Shown: positions 1-11,774, counted from the first letter of the stretch. The stretch is 64,000 nucleotides of DNA from Lumnitzera littorea (GCA_024138015.1 JAMXBB010000009.1:38957787-39021786), one strand, 5' to 3'. The notes: generated by a model not told the origin, from the sequence alone. Translations and numbers: made by a program.

Positions 1-479
1 AATGCAGAGAACTTGAAGCTTTACTTTAATTAGTCCCTTTGATGTTATGAATTATCTCCAATTGTTTCGTAAGGTGATAGCTTAGCTCTTGTTTCAAATG
101 TGAACACTTATTCTAAGTTCCAATGCCGACTTATTTTCCTTCCTAAGCATTTCATGATTAATGGATTATTATCAACTTCAAATTATACAGTGAACGAACT
201 AGTATTTAATATGTTCAGATCTATCGCAGTTAGCGAACTTTATAATTTAGCTGAAAAGCCGAATAACGAATGTGTTAGCTCTTATAGGTGATCTCGTGGC
301 TAAAGCAAGACAACTAATCCACATCTCAAATGACTAATGGATATTATCTTTAAAAGGACATCCAACATACTACGTGTGAAATAAAACATACCAAGAAACA
401 TAGCACGTGGAATAAAAAGTACCAAAACTATTAAATTACACATGAGAGGAAATGTGAATAATATTAATACAATATTAAA
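1..479. other. No gene recognised
   Basis: AT-rich sequence with no reading frame resembling a known protein and no clear repeat partner elsewhere in the window. It may be the flank or the left part of the LTR that follows. Confidence 0.4.
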
Positions 480-1012
480 TGTTGTAACACTTGGCTTAAT
501 AGGATTTAGGGTACTGACCCAACTAAATGCCGAAGCCTAGCTCATCCATTCCTCACTTAGACATCTCATTTGATCACTTATTTTTGCTTATTTTATTTAG
601 ACTTTTTATTTCTTGTATTTTTCATAAATTACCCTTGTGTTTATTTTGTATTTATGAGAATGCCACTAAAGCATCCTTTTAGTTTTTTTATTTGCAAGTT
701 TGCTACTATATATAAATAGAACACATGTATAGGGTTTTAGTAAACTTAACATATTAATGAAAAACCTTTGAGACTTTTTTCTTGGAAAACTTTCCTTTAC
801 TCGGTCTTATCAATCTCTTTAGCAAGGATTATAGCGAGCAACCCTATCACTCAGACCTATGCATCACATCCGGCAAGTCATAAGCTATGTAAGATCTTAT
901 TGGTGCATCATATCTAGCTAGATAGCTCATAGATTTGCTAAAACTCCCATTTTATTTTTTTGTTTTGTTCTTTATGGTGCCTCTTTATGTGTACAATCTC
1001 GAAGACGCATCA
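480..1012 (+). repeat. LTR-like sequence (H), partly related to the A-family LTR
   Basis: The right end reads GACGCATCA followed by ACTTCGC, the same junction seen after the LTRs of families A and C. The last ~210 bases resemble the 3' end of the A LTR (the TTTAGCAAGGA block, then the T-rich stretch before CATCA). A promoter-like TATAAATAG lies at 711-719. The start at TGTTGTAACAC is a guess based on the TG rule, and no partner LTR or TSD was found. The left part does not match the A LTR, so this is a relative or a recombinant. Confidence 0.45.
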
Positions 1013-1044
1013 ACTTCGCATATCGGCAACATCATATAAAACTT

Positions 1045-1760
1045 CATCTTAAAATTTGCCAAAGGAGAACGTTATTTTTGGAACTCTTTGGAGAAGACTT
1101 AGAACTAAACTTATGTTAAGCTCTAATAACTACCTTTAGACTGATGGCTAAACTAAAGTGGTGAACAGGACACTAGGAAACTTTTTTAGAGCTATCGTAG
1201 GAAAGAAATTGAGGGACTGGGATCTCTGTTTACCATTGTGGAATTTGCATACAACCAAACTATCCATATCACCACTAGAAAGACCCCATTGAGGTTGTCT
1301 GTGGCCTCATACCTACTATTTCCCTGGATATAATCGGTACCCCTACAACTGTTGAAGAGATTTAATTCAAAGTTGACCAAGTTTAAGAATTGCAAAAGTT
1401 ACACTAGTCTGTAACTAGGAAGATCACCAAGTTCAATTAGAGACACCAAGAGATTAGCAGCCGAGGTTACTGAGCTGGTTCTTTCCAACTAAGAGACTTA
1501 GTATAGATACACCTTAGTCGAAAATGATTTCCACACTTAAGACAAAGCAAGATATCTCCTTAAGCTGATGGTCCATTCAAGATCCTAAAGAAGGTCAATC
1601 GCAATGTCCACTAGATCGAGTTACCTAATGGTGTCTCCTTCACTTTCAATGTGTCTGACCTGATTCCTCACTAACTAATAAAGGGATTTATGAATGTCCT
1701 TGAAGAAGAGCCAAAGACCACTTCATATTTGAGGAAAAATATTTCCTACCCCTAGGTAGA
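1045..1760 (+). pseudogene. Gypsy integrase C-terminal remnant (A-like)
   Basis: Reads as the end of a Ty3/gypsy integrase: a degraded HPQTDGQTK block, then VGKKLRDWDLCLP-type and EFAYNQTIH-type segments, then the C-terminal region before the 3' LTR. It closely parallels 15780-16416 of element A. It starts abruptly about 30 bases after the H LTR, so gag, protease, RT and most of integrase are missing. Many stops and frameshifts; not functional. Confidence 0.8.
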
Positions 1761-2420
1761 TAGTAGGAATCAACCCCTAAGACTAATCATACGAAGCTAA
1801 GCTAAAGGACTTTAAAGACTCATTCGAAGAATACTAGCTTAAAGCCCTATCCGAGATGGAAATTTTTATCCTAACCTCTATGTTTCCCTTTTTCTATCGA
1901 CTTGACTGCTAAGCCTTCACATGTACTAGACCTACCGAACAATTGTGCTATGACAAAAAGAAGATAGCCTTAAGACTATTTGAGTCAAGCTCTCGAACCA
2001 ACAATAAATGTCCAACTCTAACCCTAGCTAATTCCTCTACAGCAAGACTAACTAGGCTTTGACCTTATCTTAATTAGGTCAGCCCCTAATTGCAAATTCT
2101 TTTCTCATCTACTTTGTACCATATTTCTAACATCTAGGCATCGAGTAACACGTGTCTTCTAATACGACATTCTAGAAGGATTATTTACTTTCCATACTAA
2201 TTATTGTTTGTCTCTTTTACCCTTTTTAGTATGTATTGCATAACCTAATTAGAAGAATACCCATTTGTCTTTACAAACGTGTAAAGTAACCTCAGTGAAT
2301 GGGTATATAAACCTTCACTTGATTATATAAAGGGATAAATCCTTAACATCAAAATTTAATCAAGTTTCTTTTGAGCAACCCTAGTGTTCTCATTGCCCTT
2401 TAACTCTTAATTCTTCCCTT
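1761..2420 (+). repeat. A-family 3' LTR, right end missing
   Basis: Starts TAGTAGGAATCAACCCC (degraded TGATAGGAATC) and follows the A LTRs at 10925 and 16417 along their length, including the TATATAAAC promoter block near 2305. It breaks off around 2411-2420, where the sequence turns into the polypurine-tract end of a copia-like element. About 180 bases of the LTR are absent. Confidence 0.8.
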
Positions 2421-2670
2421 TTTGATGATAAAAAAAAAAAAAAATTTGCTTAAAAAATAACTATAAGAACGTAATCCATTATAATCCATCAATTCGTTCA
2501 GATATTGCATATAAGATTAAACATGTTTCTACTGTAATCAAATTTATATATGCTTTGTTAAGTTCTCTTAAGTTCTTGTCATCAATTATGTATTTTATAT
2601 GCTTAAGATCGTCCCCCTTAATGTGTGCAATGTTGAAACAATTAATTTTAACAATTTTCTCATCAATTTT
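2411..2670 (-). mobile_element. 3' end of copia-like element Z: polypurine tract and 3' untranslated part
   Basis: On the minus strand 2411-2423 reads AAAAAGGGAAGAA, a polypurine tract of the type preceding copia-type 3' LTRs, and upstream comes a segment matching 40375-40565 over about 190 bases. The LTR expected at the left is missing; the A-family LTR fragment abuts instead. The run of A at 2430-2444 is a local expansion. Confidence 0.55.
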
Positions 2671-3179
2671 CACTTTTTGATAGATTTTTCACTCCTCCCT
2701 CTTTTCATTATCACAAAGGGTTTTGACAATAAATAATAGATAATAAGATCATATCAAATAGAATGCTTCTAATCTACTAGGATAAAAAAAAAAAAAAAGA
2801 ATATATATCCTTGCAACATATGTTAATTTCATGGATTTCAGTCCTTTAATCCTTTTGCTCACCTTGTCTTATTATATAAAACTTTTGTATTATAGCTACA
2901 AAAATTGTTAGATTTTGTTGTTCATTAATAATGTAACTAGCACTTTTCAATATAAGATAATCAAAATCATAGATTTTAATAAAGAATCCCTACATGAACT
3001 TGTTAGTTACTGTAATATTCACTTGATTTCAATATCAACCCAAATCATCCATATAAATCACACATGAAAATGTAGCCATAAAATATTATCAATCAACAGA
3101 AAACTAAACTTCACCTAAACAATATAAGTTCAACAAATAAATAATTAAGTCTTTTTAGTTTTGAAACTAGATTTAGAAT
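2671..3179. other. Non-coding AT-rich stretch inside element Z
   Basis: No reading frame or repeat partner was recognised. It lies between the 3' end of Z and its coding remnant and includes a run of A at 2786-2800. Confidence 0.4.
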
Positions 3180-4530
3180 TAACTTGATTTTAAAGGAGGT
3201 GGGCAAAGAAATTTGAGTTGAGCTTTTTTTTTCAAAAGAACTTGATCCGAAAGCCTTTTTTGTCCCTTTAACCAACTATTATATCCTTTACAATTCCTTT
3301 TCTATAGATGTAATTCAATTCATCAAATTGTCTCCAAATGGCTTATTCTTAAGTGGGCTTATCTCCTACTTGAGTTCTTCCATTTCATCTAAAACCTTGT
3401 TGGTTAAGCCTTCAATTTTCCCATAAACTAATTCTTTAACTTTCTCTACTATTCCTCTTGTTTCCTTTTAAATTGCAATTTCAATTCCTTATCCTATTGA
3501 CTTTCATTGAATTTTACTTGATTATTTTGTCCTTGATCTTCTTCATTTATTAAGTCCATTCTTAAATTATTAGTCTCCTCCTCATAGTTTTATTCTCAAA
3601 AAGATACTTCTACATCTCATTCATATTCCTCTCCTCTTCACTTCTTACCTCCTCTTTTTCTCCTTATTCTTTTTCCTTCTTCTTCTTTTTCTACCAACTC
3701 CTTAGCTGTTTACTTAACAGTGTTCATTTTTTGAATATCTAATTCCTAAGGACAATCAATTATCAATTCTTTCTTCTATACTCATTTATTAGAATTTTTC
3801 TCAATTGAAGTTTCTTAAGTAGTCTACATTTTTGGAGTTTCTTTAGAAATAAGTTTGAGGGATGGGCTTTAAGGTGTTAGAAAACTTTTTAGGGATTCTA
3901 TAGAAGCTAGTTTTCTTTTTTTTTTCATACAATTCTAAAGCTCTTATTTTCTATTATTCGTTTAAACTTCTTCTTTCATCCTTTTCCCTCCTTTTATGAC
4001 TTTTGTCAAGGTGTTAGCATCAAACACTACCTTTCCTTAGCTTCCAAAGTAGATCTCTTAGCTCCCAAAGTAGATCTTTCACTTCATAGTTCATATTTGA
4101 GAAGGTTTCTACCACAATTTTTTTTTTTTAGATAAATCAAAGGGGTTTTTTGGTTGTTTTATAAATTTAAACCTTTTAAATTTAATTAATTTGTAGATGA
4201 TGTATCCTAACACTACACTTCCTCTACTTCTCATATTATGAGTATTGATCATCTTATCTATAAGGTCATATCTGTATCTAAATGAAATTGCTAGAATAAT
4301 TTGAGTAAGTTTAAGGGTCAAGTTAGGCTATTAGACTTAGGTAGAAAACATCGAACCACAACTTTGTGAACAATTCTAGTAGTGATGGGAAGGAAATCAT
4401 CGTAAGGTTTTTTGGCATCAAACACAACTTTCTCCCCATTGTTTACTTATTTAAACAACTTCTTCTTTCTCCAATTTTGTAATAGAGGATGAGTTTTCAC
4501 ATCTTTTAGACCAAAACAATTTATTGTATC
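3180..4530 (-). pseudogene. C-terminal part of a plant transposon-like ORF
   Basis: On the minus strand 4100-4480 reads as pieces such as FDAKKPYDDFLPIT, RIVHKVVVRCFLPKS and MINTHNMRSRGSVVLGYII. This pattern resembles the C-terminal half of the 'putative plant transposon protein' domain common in plant genomes. It is followed (3200-3700) by a Glu/Lys/Asn-rich coiled-coil-like tail. Several frameshifts and stops. The N-terminal half is at 33309-33740: element B lies exactly between them. The family assignment is from memory of the domain pattern. Confidence 0.45.
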
Positions 4531-4535
4531 CTTGT

Positions 4536-5403
4536 TGATCAGTCTTGGGTTAAAGACACTTGAGGCTTATTAAGGGAAAATCGAGCAAAGAAGAAAAAGG
4601 TTAGCAAAATCAGCATACAATCAACTAGATATGATACACTAGCTAATCTACACGGCTTAACAATCATTTGACATCATGAACAAATGTATGTAAGGTCACT
4701 TGTCCTAACTCTTCTTAAAGGAGTAGATAAGAGTTGAAGTTCTCAAGAGAAATGCTCGTAAAAAGTAGAGTAATTTTCCATAATAGGATTCAACTATTCA
4801 ATTATAGTTACAAGAGTGGCTTATATACTACTTGCTACTAAGGTTTACAATTGGAAAAAAAATAACTAAAAAAAGTAAATTACAAAATTAGTACAAAGAG
4901 ATTCCTAGTATACATTATGAAAGGGCCAAATGGAGAAAAAGAATAAAGAATGGGTCAAAGATTCACCATAGGATCATGCACCTAAGGACACTTGTCATAC
5001 AATGGTGGGAAACTCTAAAAAGAGAGAAAAAGGAAGGATATCTAGTTGGCCCTTAGCAGGAATCAGTGCTCGGTCTTCAAGAAGGGTAACTTGAACATGG
5101 AAGCGACAATACATAAGTCAAATAAGCTAACCTAACCAAGGATAAGTTTGGTAGACAGACGGTTCAACTCAACCTCTAGTTAACTTGGCATCTAGACCAA
5201 TAGCAATGAGGCCAGGTCTTCTTACCTCTCCAAGGCATGTTGTTAAGTATTCTTATTGTGATTAACATCCAATATTCAGGTAGGTTGAAGTGCAGCTGGC
5301 TTAGACCATAGTGGGAATCCTTATCTCACATAAGTTCTTAAGCTAGTATCCAATGACTAAGGCTTTGCAATCCTATAACTTGGCTTTGGGTTGATTCCCA
5401 TCA
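4536..5403 (-). repeat. Element B 3' LTR
   Basis: 868 bases, minus strand from TGATGGGAATCAACCC (right edge) to the left edge at 4536. It matches 32477-33303 along its length. A TATA-like TATATAAGCC on the minus strand lies near 4812-4822. Confidence 0.85.
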
Positions 5404-5680
5404 TCTTCCCTAAGGTCATGATTTGACCTTGAGTCTACGAGATTTCTTTAAATTCTTCTTCATATTTGTAGGGTATGAGATTGGATATGTTGAAGGTTGA
5501 AAAGACAACATACCTCTCTAGCAATTCGATTTGGTAAGCGTTATGGTTGACCTTCTTGAGGACCTTGAATGGACCATTAGCTTAAGAAGATATTTTGTTA
5601 TTTTGGAGGCGGGAACCTTTCCTTACTAAGGTAGATTCAAACTAGGTCACTTAGATTGAAGTGTATAACTTGTCGACCTC
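5404..5680 (-). pseudogene. Element B integrase C-terminus
   Basis: The minus strand shows the conserved gypsy integrase tail: NLSDLV-IYLSKERFP, then a GPFKVLKKVNHNAYQIELLE block and NPKPSY just before the 3' LTR. Its upstream continuation is at 18897-19337; element X is inserted after a Ser-Gln pair. 5676-5680 (ACCTC) is one copy of the X target duplication. Contains stops; decayed. Confidence 0.8.
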
Positions 5681-6418
5681 TTTTGAGCACCCATTTAAAC
5701 TAAGTCACCCGATTTTACTTTTCTTAATTGGATTAATATTAAACCTTATCCATTTAACATTAACCCTTCATTGGAGATCAAGGAAATGTAGCTTTCCTTA
5801 AAGGGCTAGCAAAATGTTTAGAGTTGCCATCTAATCAAGGCTAGGAAAAGGTTAAGTTAGAATCAATTAGGTAGCTTAACCCTAACCTTGCCATTAGTTT
5901 ACAAAGTAAACATTGTGAAAAGAGTTTTTGAATATTAGATACAATGAGTTCAAAAGCTAACCTATTAAATCTTAAATAAGTACAACTTAAACCTTCTAAG
6001 TTTATACTTATTTTTGAAAGTACGCATTTATAAGTTTGTTTATTATACACATATTTTTATTTTTATTATTTTTAATTTTTTTAGTTACAAAAAAGGAAAA
6101 TTTAAAAAATAGAATTTATTTATTACAAAAAGGAAAAAAAATAAAATTTTTCATATTTTAAGTCGCTTCGTAATTTCCTATAAGTGCTTATATATTTGCT
6201 ATTTGGGATCAAACTTTTATAGTTCATTTTTTGAAAAATTTAACGTGTTAGTTCATTTTAATTTCAACAATGATTAGGTTTACATTTTTTTTAGCCATTT
6301 ATTTTCATTTAAGAGTAATTCTAAAAACGGTCTTAATTTTTTAAATGTTTATTTTTTCGAAAAATCCTAATTTTGAAAAAGGATTTATTAATTTTATTTT
6401 TGAAAACATTTTTCTTTT

Positions 6419-6421
<3 letters not shown>

Positions 6422-6457
<36 letters not shown>

Positions 6458-6562
6458 AGTGATTTACAAAATACTTTTTTGGTTAAAAATAAAATTTTAT
6501 TTGAAAACATTTTAATAAAATTAAAATCTAAAAACTATTATATATATATATATATATATATA
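6422..6562. repeat. Microsatellites (CT)n and (TA)n inside the X LTR
   Basis: A perfect CT run of about 16 units at 6422-6454 and a TA run of 11 units at 6541-6562, separated by AT-rich sequence. Confidence 0.9.
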
Positions 6563-7197
6563 TTCCTTTTCTTTATGTTGGAATAAGATGAATAAAATAT
6601 AAATAAGAAAAAAAAAAAGGGGAGGGCTTGGACTAAGAGCTTAGGTATGTGAATCACTCTTTGATTTGAGTCAGGTTAGCACGTGTGTCACATCTATGTT
6701 GAGCAGCAATGAAGGACAGTTGCTGTGGGGTGCGATTTAGGTGGTTCTAGTCAATTTTCTAAGTAAGGAAGGATGGTTTCATGTGTCTCTCATTAGGAAA
6801 TGAGGGTATAATGGTTATGCCTTGTCGAGTGGTAATGGTGGTTTGGGTAGTAGTTGAAGTTTGGCTATAAGAGGTAGTGGTGTTTGAAGTTGCTACCGGT
6901 AGCTTAGAGTGAGGGAAGGGTATGGCTAAGGGTATTGGCGGGTGGTTTGTGTAGGGGTCAATGGTTTGAAAACCCTAAGTGGTGGCTAAGGACGTTAAGA
7001 GACATGGTAGAGGTTAAGAAGAAGTGTTTTCAAAAGCTTAGGCCTTAAGTATACTCACAACAATGATGGTTTTGCTCGAATTGCTATGAATTCAAGCAAA
7101 ATCTAGAGAGAGAGGGAGCTACTTAGTTTAGATAGAGAAAGAGCTCATATGTGTGTGTATAAGTAAGTTGATGATTGAATGTGGATGGGAAAAATGC

Positions 7198-7206
7198 CTA
7201 TTTATA
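7198..7206 (-). promoter_or_regulatory. Likely TATA box of the X LTR
   Basis: Minus strand TATAAATAG followed by GCA, about 850 bases into the LTR, upstream of a leader rich in CT (CTCTCTCTCTAG near 7110). This is the normal layout of a plant LTR promoter. Activity is unknown. Confidence 0.5.
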
Positions 7207-8048
7207 CTTAACCAATCTCAATCAGTTTTGGAAAGAATCACTTATGGCCGAATCAACCATGATTGATGATCTTGGATTTTAAGCTTTTTCCACTTTTCAA
7301 AGCCAATTTTAATATGTGATTTGGATGAATTTGGACAACTTTTGGGTTTAATTCAGTAGTATCTCATGTTATCTTCATGACATAATTTTACCATTACTTT
7401 GGTGAAATCATGAAGATGCTTGATTTAAAAAGAAGAGAGAATTGAGCTATCTATTTGGAAAATCAAGGATTTGGTCTGGTGAAGGAGATAAAGAAAATGT
7501 AACTTTAAGATATGTTTTTTATACAAAATGGAAAAAGGAAAGCTCTTTGCACCCAATGAGTTTTGAATCTTAGACCCTTCATGTGTGTGCATATGTCATA
7601 TCAGTACGTTAGTAGCCTATACATTGTTTATATACGCAAATAGTTGCACATATGGATTACGTAGACTTAGACCAACTTATTTGGACTAGGCCAAAACTAA
7701 CCTAAAATGCCCAAAAACCTTTATTATTTTACCATTCTAATATATTATAATATTCTAAGAATTTTATTTTATCTTTTTTATTTGACCAATTTTCAATTTT
7801 TTGTATTTTCTTTGAATTTTCTATCTTTATTTCAATTTTTTTTCTTTTTTTGTACTTTCTTGAGTTTTCTAATTTTTTTAACTTTACATTCAATTTTTTT
7901 TGTATTCTAACATATATATGTTTTTCAATTTTCTAATTTTTTGGTATTTTCTAGGTTTTCTACTTTTTTTATATTTTCTAATTAGGACCATTTTTATTAC
8001 CTAAAAGAAATCCTAAAATTATGGGAGGACGAAAATTAAGTGTCTATA

Positions 8049-8064
8049 TTTGTCCCTCAAACTT
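8049..8064 (-). other. Polypurine tract of element X
   Basis: Minus strand GTTTGAGGGACAAA lies directly upstream of the 3' LTR start at 8048, the expected place for the plus-strand primer. Confidence 0.6.
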
Positions 8065-8148
8065 TACTACAAAGATAAAAGAGATACACCATTTTTACCC
8101 TAAAATTACTCGAGATTTGGGAAAGTAGGCTAACAGTTCTTATGAAAA

Positions 8149-9290
8149 AAAAAGGGCTCTCATTAAAAGGCCAAATAATATTGGAGGGGACTTTTAGGTG
8201 AGCCTATTACCCTAAGAGAGTAGGGCTTTTTTGCAATAGTGATGTGAATGATTTATCTAGAGGGGTGCAACGGGCTCTTCGATGAGTTAACTTACCTTAA
8301 GAAGGGCTTGAGCTACTTTAGACGAGCTAGTAGTCCTTACGAGGTAAAAATAGTTCTAAAGACTATCTCTAGGGGTGGAAAGGGCTCCTTAAAGAGCTAA
8401 CTTACTCTATGCATGTCTCAAGCTCCTTCAGGTAAGCTAACAATCCTAAAGAGAGAATGATAGTATTGAAGACTATCAAAGGGTCAAAAAGGGCTCATTG
8501 ATAAGCTAACTTACCTTAAGAAGGGCCTAGACTCCTTTAATTGAGCTAGCAATCCTAAAGAGGAGAAGATAGTACTAAATTCTATCTAAAAGGGTGGAAA
8601 GGGATTTATTTTTCTTAAGCTAATTATATTAAAAATGGATCAGCCTCCTTTTCTCAAAATCTCTCATTCCTAATGAGACATATTGTACTAATGACTATCT
8701 TAAGGGTAGAAAGGGATTTTTTTGGTCAAGTTAACTACCTTAAAAGTGATTGGACTCCTTTTTTCAGAAGCTCTCATTCTTGAAGCGAGAGATAGCACTA
8801 ATGACTATCTTAAGGGTAGAAAGGATTTTTTTTTCTTTTTCCACAAAGCTAACTATGCTAAAAAGTGATTAGGCTCCTTTTTTCGAAAATTCTTATTCCT
8901 AAAGAGAGAGATAACACTAATGACTATGTCAAGTGCATGGATTTTTTTGTTAAGTTAACTATCTTAAGAAGGGATTGAGCTCCTTTTTTTTTTTTTTTTT
9001 TTTTTTGAAAGCTCTCAATCTTGAAGAGAGAGATAGCCCTAATGACTATCTCAAAGGTGGAAAGGGATTTTTTCATCAAGCTAACTACCTTAAAAAGGGA
9101 TGGGCTCCTTTTCTCGAAAGCTCTCATTCCTAAAGAGAGAAATAGCACTCATGACTATCTCTAGGGTAGAAAGGGATTTTTTCCTTAAGCTAACTACCCT
9201 AAAAAGGAATCACACTTTTTTTTTTTTTAAAGCTCTCGTTCCTAAAGAGAGAAGTTTATGGAGCACTCTCAATCCTAATGACTATTTTGG
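8149..9290 (-). repeat. Tandem array of ~110-bp units, about ten copies
   Basis: Units begin with a degenerate GGGTRGAAAGGG block at about 8149, 8259, 8370, 8480, 8591, 8702, 8812, 8930, 9052 and 9162. Spacing is 110-111 bp, except two units lengthened by T runs (near 8822 and 8985). Each unit ends with an imperfect TCTC...GAGA pair and GACTATCT. The array sits just upstream of the X polypurine tract, the place where Tat/Ogre-type elements commonly carry tandem repeats. No coding sense was found. Confidence 0.85.
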
Positions 9291-9486
9291 TGAAGCTTAC
9301 TAGAAAAGACTAAACAATATGCAATTTAGTTGGAACTTTTATTGAGGAGAAACCTAAAGATATCCACTGGAGGATTACCTTAAGGAGGAAAACATTCGAA
9401 CCAATTGGCTCTTTTGATACAGTTACCATCTTGGACAAAAAGACCATTTCTTTGGATTTCAACATTTCATCATCTTAAAAATTGAA
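9291..9486. other. Non-coding internal region of element X
   Basis: No recognisable reading frame. It separates the 110-bp array from the 30-bp repeats. Confidence 0.5.
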
Positions 9487-9576
9487 TCACTATCTTGGAT
9501 TAATGAGTCTTTTGTTTCACCATCTTGGATTAATAGGTCTTTTGGTTCACCATCTTAGATTGATGGGTCTATTGGT
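9487..9576 (-). repeat. Three 30-bp tandem units
   Basis: Three consecutive 30-bp units (9487, 9517, 9547) built on CATCTTGGATTAATRGGTCT, about 80-90% alike, with a weaker trace upstream. Because 30 is divisible by three, the minus strand gives a ten-residue repeat (IQDGETKDSL type) without stops in two of the three units, so this could once have been coding. Confidence 0.7.
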
Positions 9577-10187
9577 TTTGATCGGATTTTCATTCTTTTG
9601 CCAAGCATGAAATGTCTTAGATAAAATTTCAATAATTTAGACAAATGGGAAGGAATCCTAGGAGACTGACTTTAAGGGTTGATTTGAATTTTCAAGGGTT
9701 GAGTCTTTTATAATGACTTAAGAGAAAAACCAAACCACTAAGGCTACTTGACTTGGTTGTTAGGGATTAAGTCCCTTACCTTACCATTAGAGACTATGAG
9801 GTTAGATTGGGAAAAGCTTTGGGAAATGGCTAAAAATGGGGAGAAGAATGATTGGAGATTGTTAACTTAGACTAGAATGTTTTACGTTAGATCACTATAG
9901 TTGACTTAGGATTTAAGTGCTTACATGAGCTAAGGAAAATTTAACATTGATGAAAAGGGCAAATTCGAAGGATTGACCTGCTAGGATAACTTGAATTCGA
10001 CAATAGGGACTAAGCCTTAGATAGGGGATCTTAGGATTAGACTATATAGACATAAATCTCTTGATCTTTATCTAGGGTATATGAGTGTGGGAAAAACAAG
10101 AGTAGTCAACTAGGCATTGGAAACTTCTTTTTTTTTTTTTACGAAATTTTCAAGTGGGAAACATCTAAGACAAAAGCCCTTGATTTA
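9577..10187. other. Non-coding internal region of element X
   Basis: No known protein. A TAGGGAYTRARTCCCTT motif near 9755-9775 recurs near 17650 in the other part of X, so some low-level internal duplication is present. A run of T at 10129-10140 marks the left edge of the NRPE1-like fragment. Confidence 0.5.
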
Positions 10188-10857
10188 GCTCCCCCCAAAT
10201 GATAGTAGGTTCATTACCTTGTTTGCCAACCTTTTGTTTTCCCCAAGATGACTTACTACCAAATTGTGTCATATTTGACTTAGATGTTTCAACATTTTTT
10301 GTTGTTTCTACCCATGAAGTATCATTCTCACCATTGGATTCAATGTACCACTTTTGCTTCTTTAAAGAAGCATCTATTATTAGACCTTCATTCTTTGTCT
10401 AACTAGACCATGAAACTTTGTTAGCAAAATCATTTTGAGCATTTTGGTCACTATCCTCAAATGGTGGCTCCTAAAAAATTATTCTCTAGAGATTCTAACA
10501 AATTTATATTTTTGTTGACCATAGTAAGATAGTGACTATCAACTCTAAGATAGCTTATGTTCTTTGTCTATTACTTTATCTATTCTTACCATATGAAGAA
10601 AGCTATACACATTACTGATTGTGTCATTCTTTCTATCCACCTCATCACTGACCCAAAGAAGATCAAATCCCAATCCTATTCCAACAGTTACTCATTTTCT
10701 TTAAGAGCCTCATGCTACTATGTTAGACAAAGAGTCTACATGACTTTTAGTAGAAATTTTCTCAAGAAATTTTCTTAGCATGAAGAGCATTGCTTTAGTG
10801 AGAGGAACTTACATATTTAAGGTTTTATATCCTTCAACATTAAATATGTCACGTCAC
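10188..10857 (-). pseudogene. NRPE1: NRPE1 (RNA polymerase V largest subunit) C-terminal fragment
   Basis: NRPE1 is the largest subunit of plant Pol V, which makes scaffold RNA for RNA-directed DNA methylation. The minus strand keeps one frame for most of 10188-10857. It shows a degraded SCSWGKHV block, then VTVGIGLGFDLLW, VYSFLHMVR, PPFEDSDQNAQNDF and a tail with scattered Trp and SSWGKQ, in the order found in NRPE1 past its catalytic core, leading into the WG-rich AGO-binding region. Three stops fall in the SCSWGKHV block and others elsewhere. A TTTCTTATAG acceptor-like motif lies at the upstream edge (10858-10868). It is in the same orientation as element X and lies between X's ends. Only a small part of the gene is present. 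Identification is by recalled domain order. Confidence 0.75.
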
Positions 10858-10924
10858 CTATAAGAAAAATGAGATACTCTTTTAAGAAACCTTTGGCCTA
10901 TAAGCATTGAAAGGCATGGCACTT

Positions 10925-11767
10925 TGATAAGAATCAACCCCTTGGATTGATCATACAAAGTTGAGCTAGAAGACTCTAAGGACTCACTTGAAGATTACTA
11001 GTTCGAAGCTTTATTTGAGACGGAAATTTCTATCTCGACCTCTATGTTTCCCTTTTTCGTTGACCTGATTGCCAAGCCTTCACATGTGCTAGACCTACCA
11101 AATAGCTATGTTATGATAGAATATATGAGCAAATAGCCCTAAGACTATCCATTCTAAGCTCCCGAATTGACAATAGATGTTCAACCTTAACCTCAACTAA
11201 CTACTCTACAGCGAAACTGACTAGGCTCTGACTTGATCCCAATCAAATCAGCCCTTGACTACAAATTCCTTTACCATATTTCTAACATCTAGCCATTGAG
11301 TGATACATATTTTTCGACACGACATTCTAGAAGGATTTTTTACTTTCCCTATTGAATATTCTTTCTCTCTTTTTCTATTTTTAATATGCATTGCATAACC
11401 TAATTGTAATACCTTTTTGTCTTTTCATACATGTAAAATGACCTTAGTAGATGGGTATATAAACCCCCACTTAATTGTACACAGGAATTAATCCTCAACA
11501 TCAGAATTTAATCATGTTTCCATTTAGCAACCCTAGTGTTCTCATTGCCCTTCAACTCTTATCTAATCCCTTTAGCAAGGAGTAGTGATGAGTGACTCTT
11601 CAATTCAAATTGGTGAGTCATATCTAGTAGATTGTAGGCTGAGTAGGATCGATCGGTGTGCTATATCCAGTTGGTAGTTACTCGAGCTTTGCTAGCTTTT
11701 CTTTATTTTCTTTTTTGCTCACTTTGTTATGGTGTTTCTCCATGTCTTCGACCCTAGAGACTCATTA
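10925..11767 (+). repeat. Element A 5' LTR
   Basis: Starts TGATAAGAATCAACCCC and ends GACTCATTA (degraded GATGCATCA). It matches 16417-17279 throughout and 1761-2420 for its first three quarters. Confidence 0.9.
11456..11464 (+). promoter_or_regulatory. Likely TATA box of the A 5' LTR
   Basis: TATATAAAC followed by CCCCAC, at the same place as similar boxes in the other A LTR copies. LTR promoters of this group carry TATA boxes in the mid-LTR. Confidence 0.5.
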
Positions 11768-11774
11768 ACTTCTC

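Larger units (their letters stand above)
5681..8048 (-). repeat. Element X 3' LTR
   Basis: 2368 bases on the minus strand starting TATAGACAC (degraded TGTAGACAC) at 8048. Its first ~180 bases match 18680-18891, and both ends match the solo LTR at 25863-27424: the terminal block at 5681-5860 aligns with the reverse complement of 27250-27424. It has an internal minus-strand TATA box and a transcribed leader-like region (6600-7190). The (CT)n and (TA)n runs at 6422-6562 are local expansions. Confidence 0.75.

Noticed and set aside
7707..7910. Phe-rich 67-residue open frame
   Set aside because: It arises from T-rich LTR sequence of element X and has no protein-like composition.
8149..9290. Possible CRISPR array in the 110-bp repeats
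   Set aside because: There are no unique spacers between short identical repeats; whole units are repeated, and the setting is a plant element.
10199..10402. Plus-strand open frame of 67 residues
   Set aside because: Shadow of the NRPE1-like frame on the other strand, which carries recognisable motifs.
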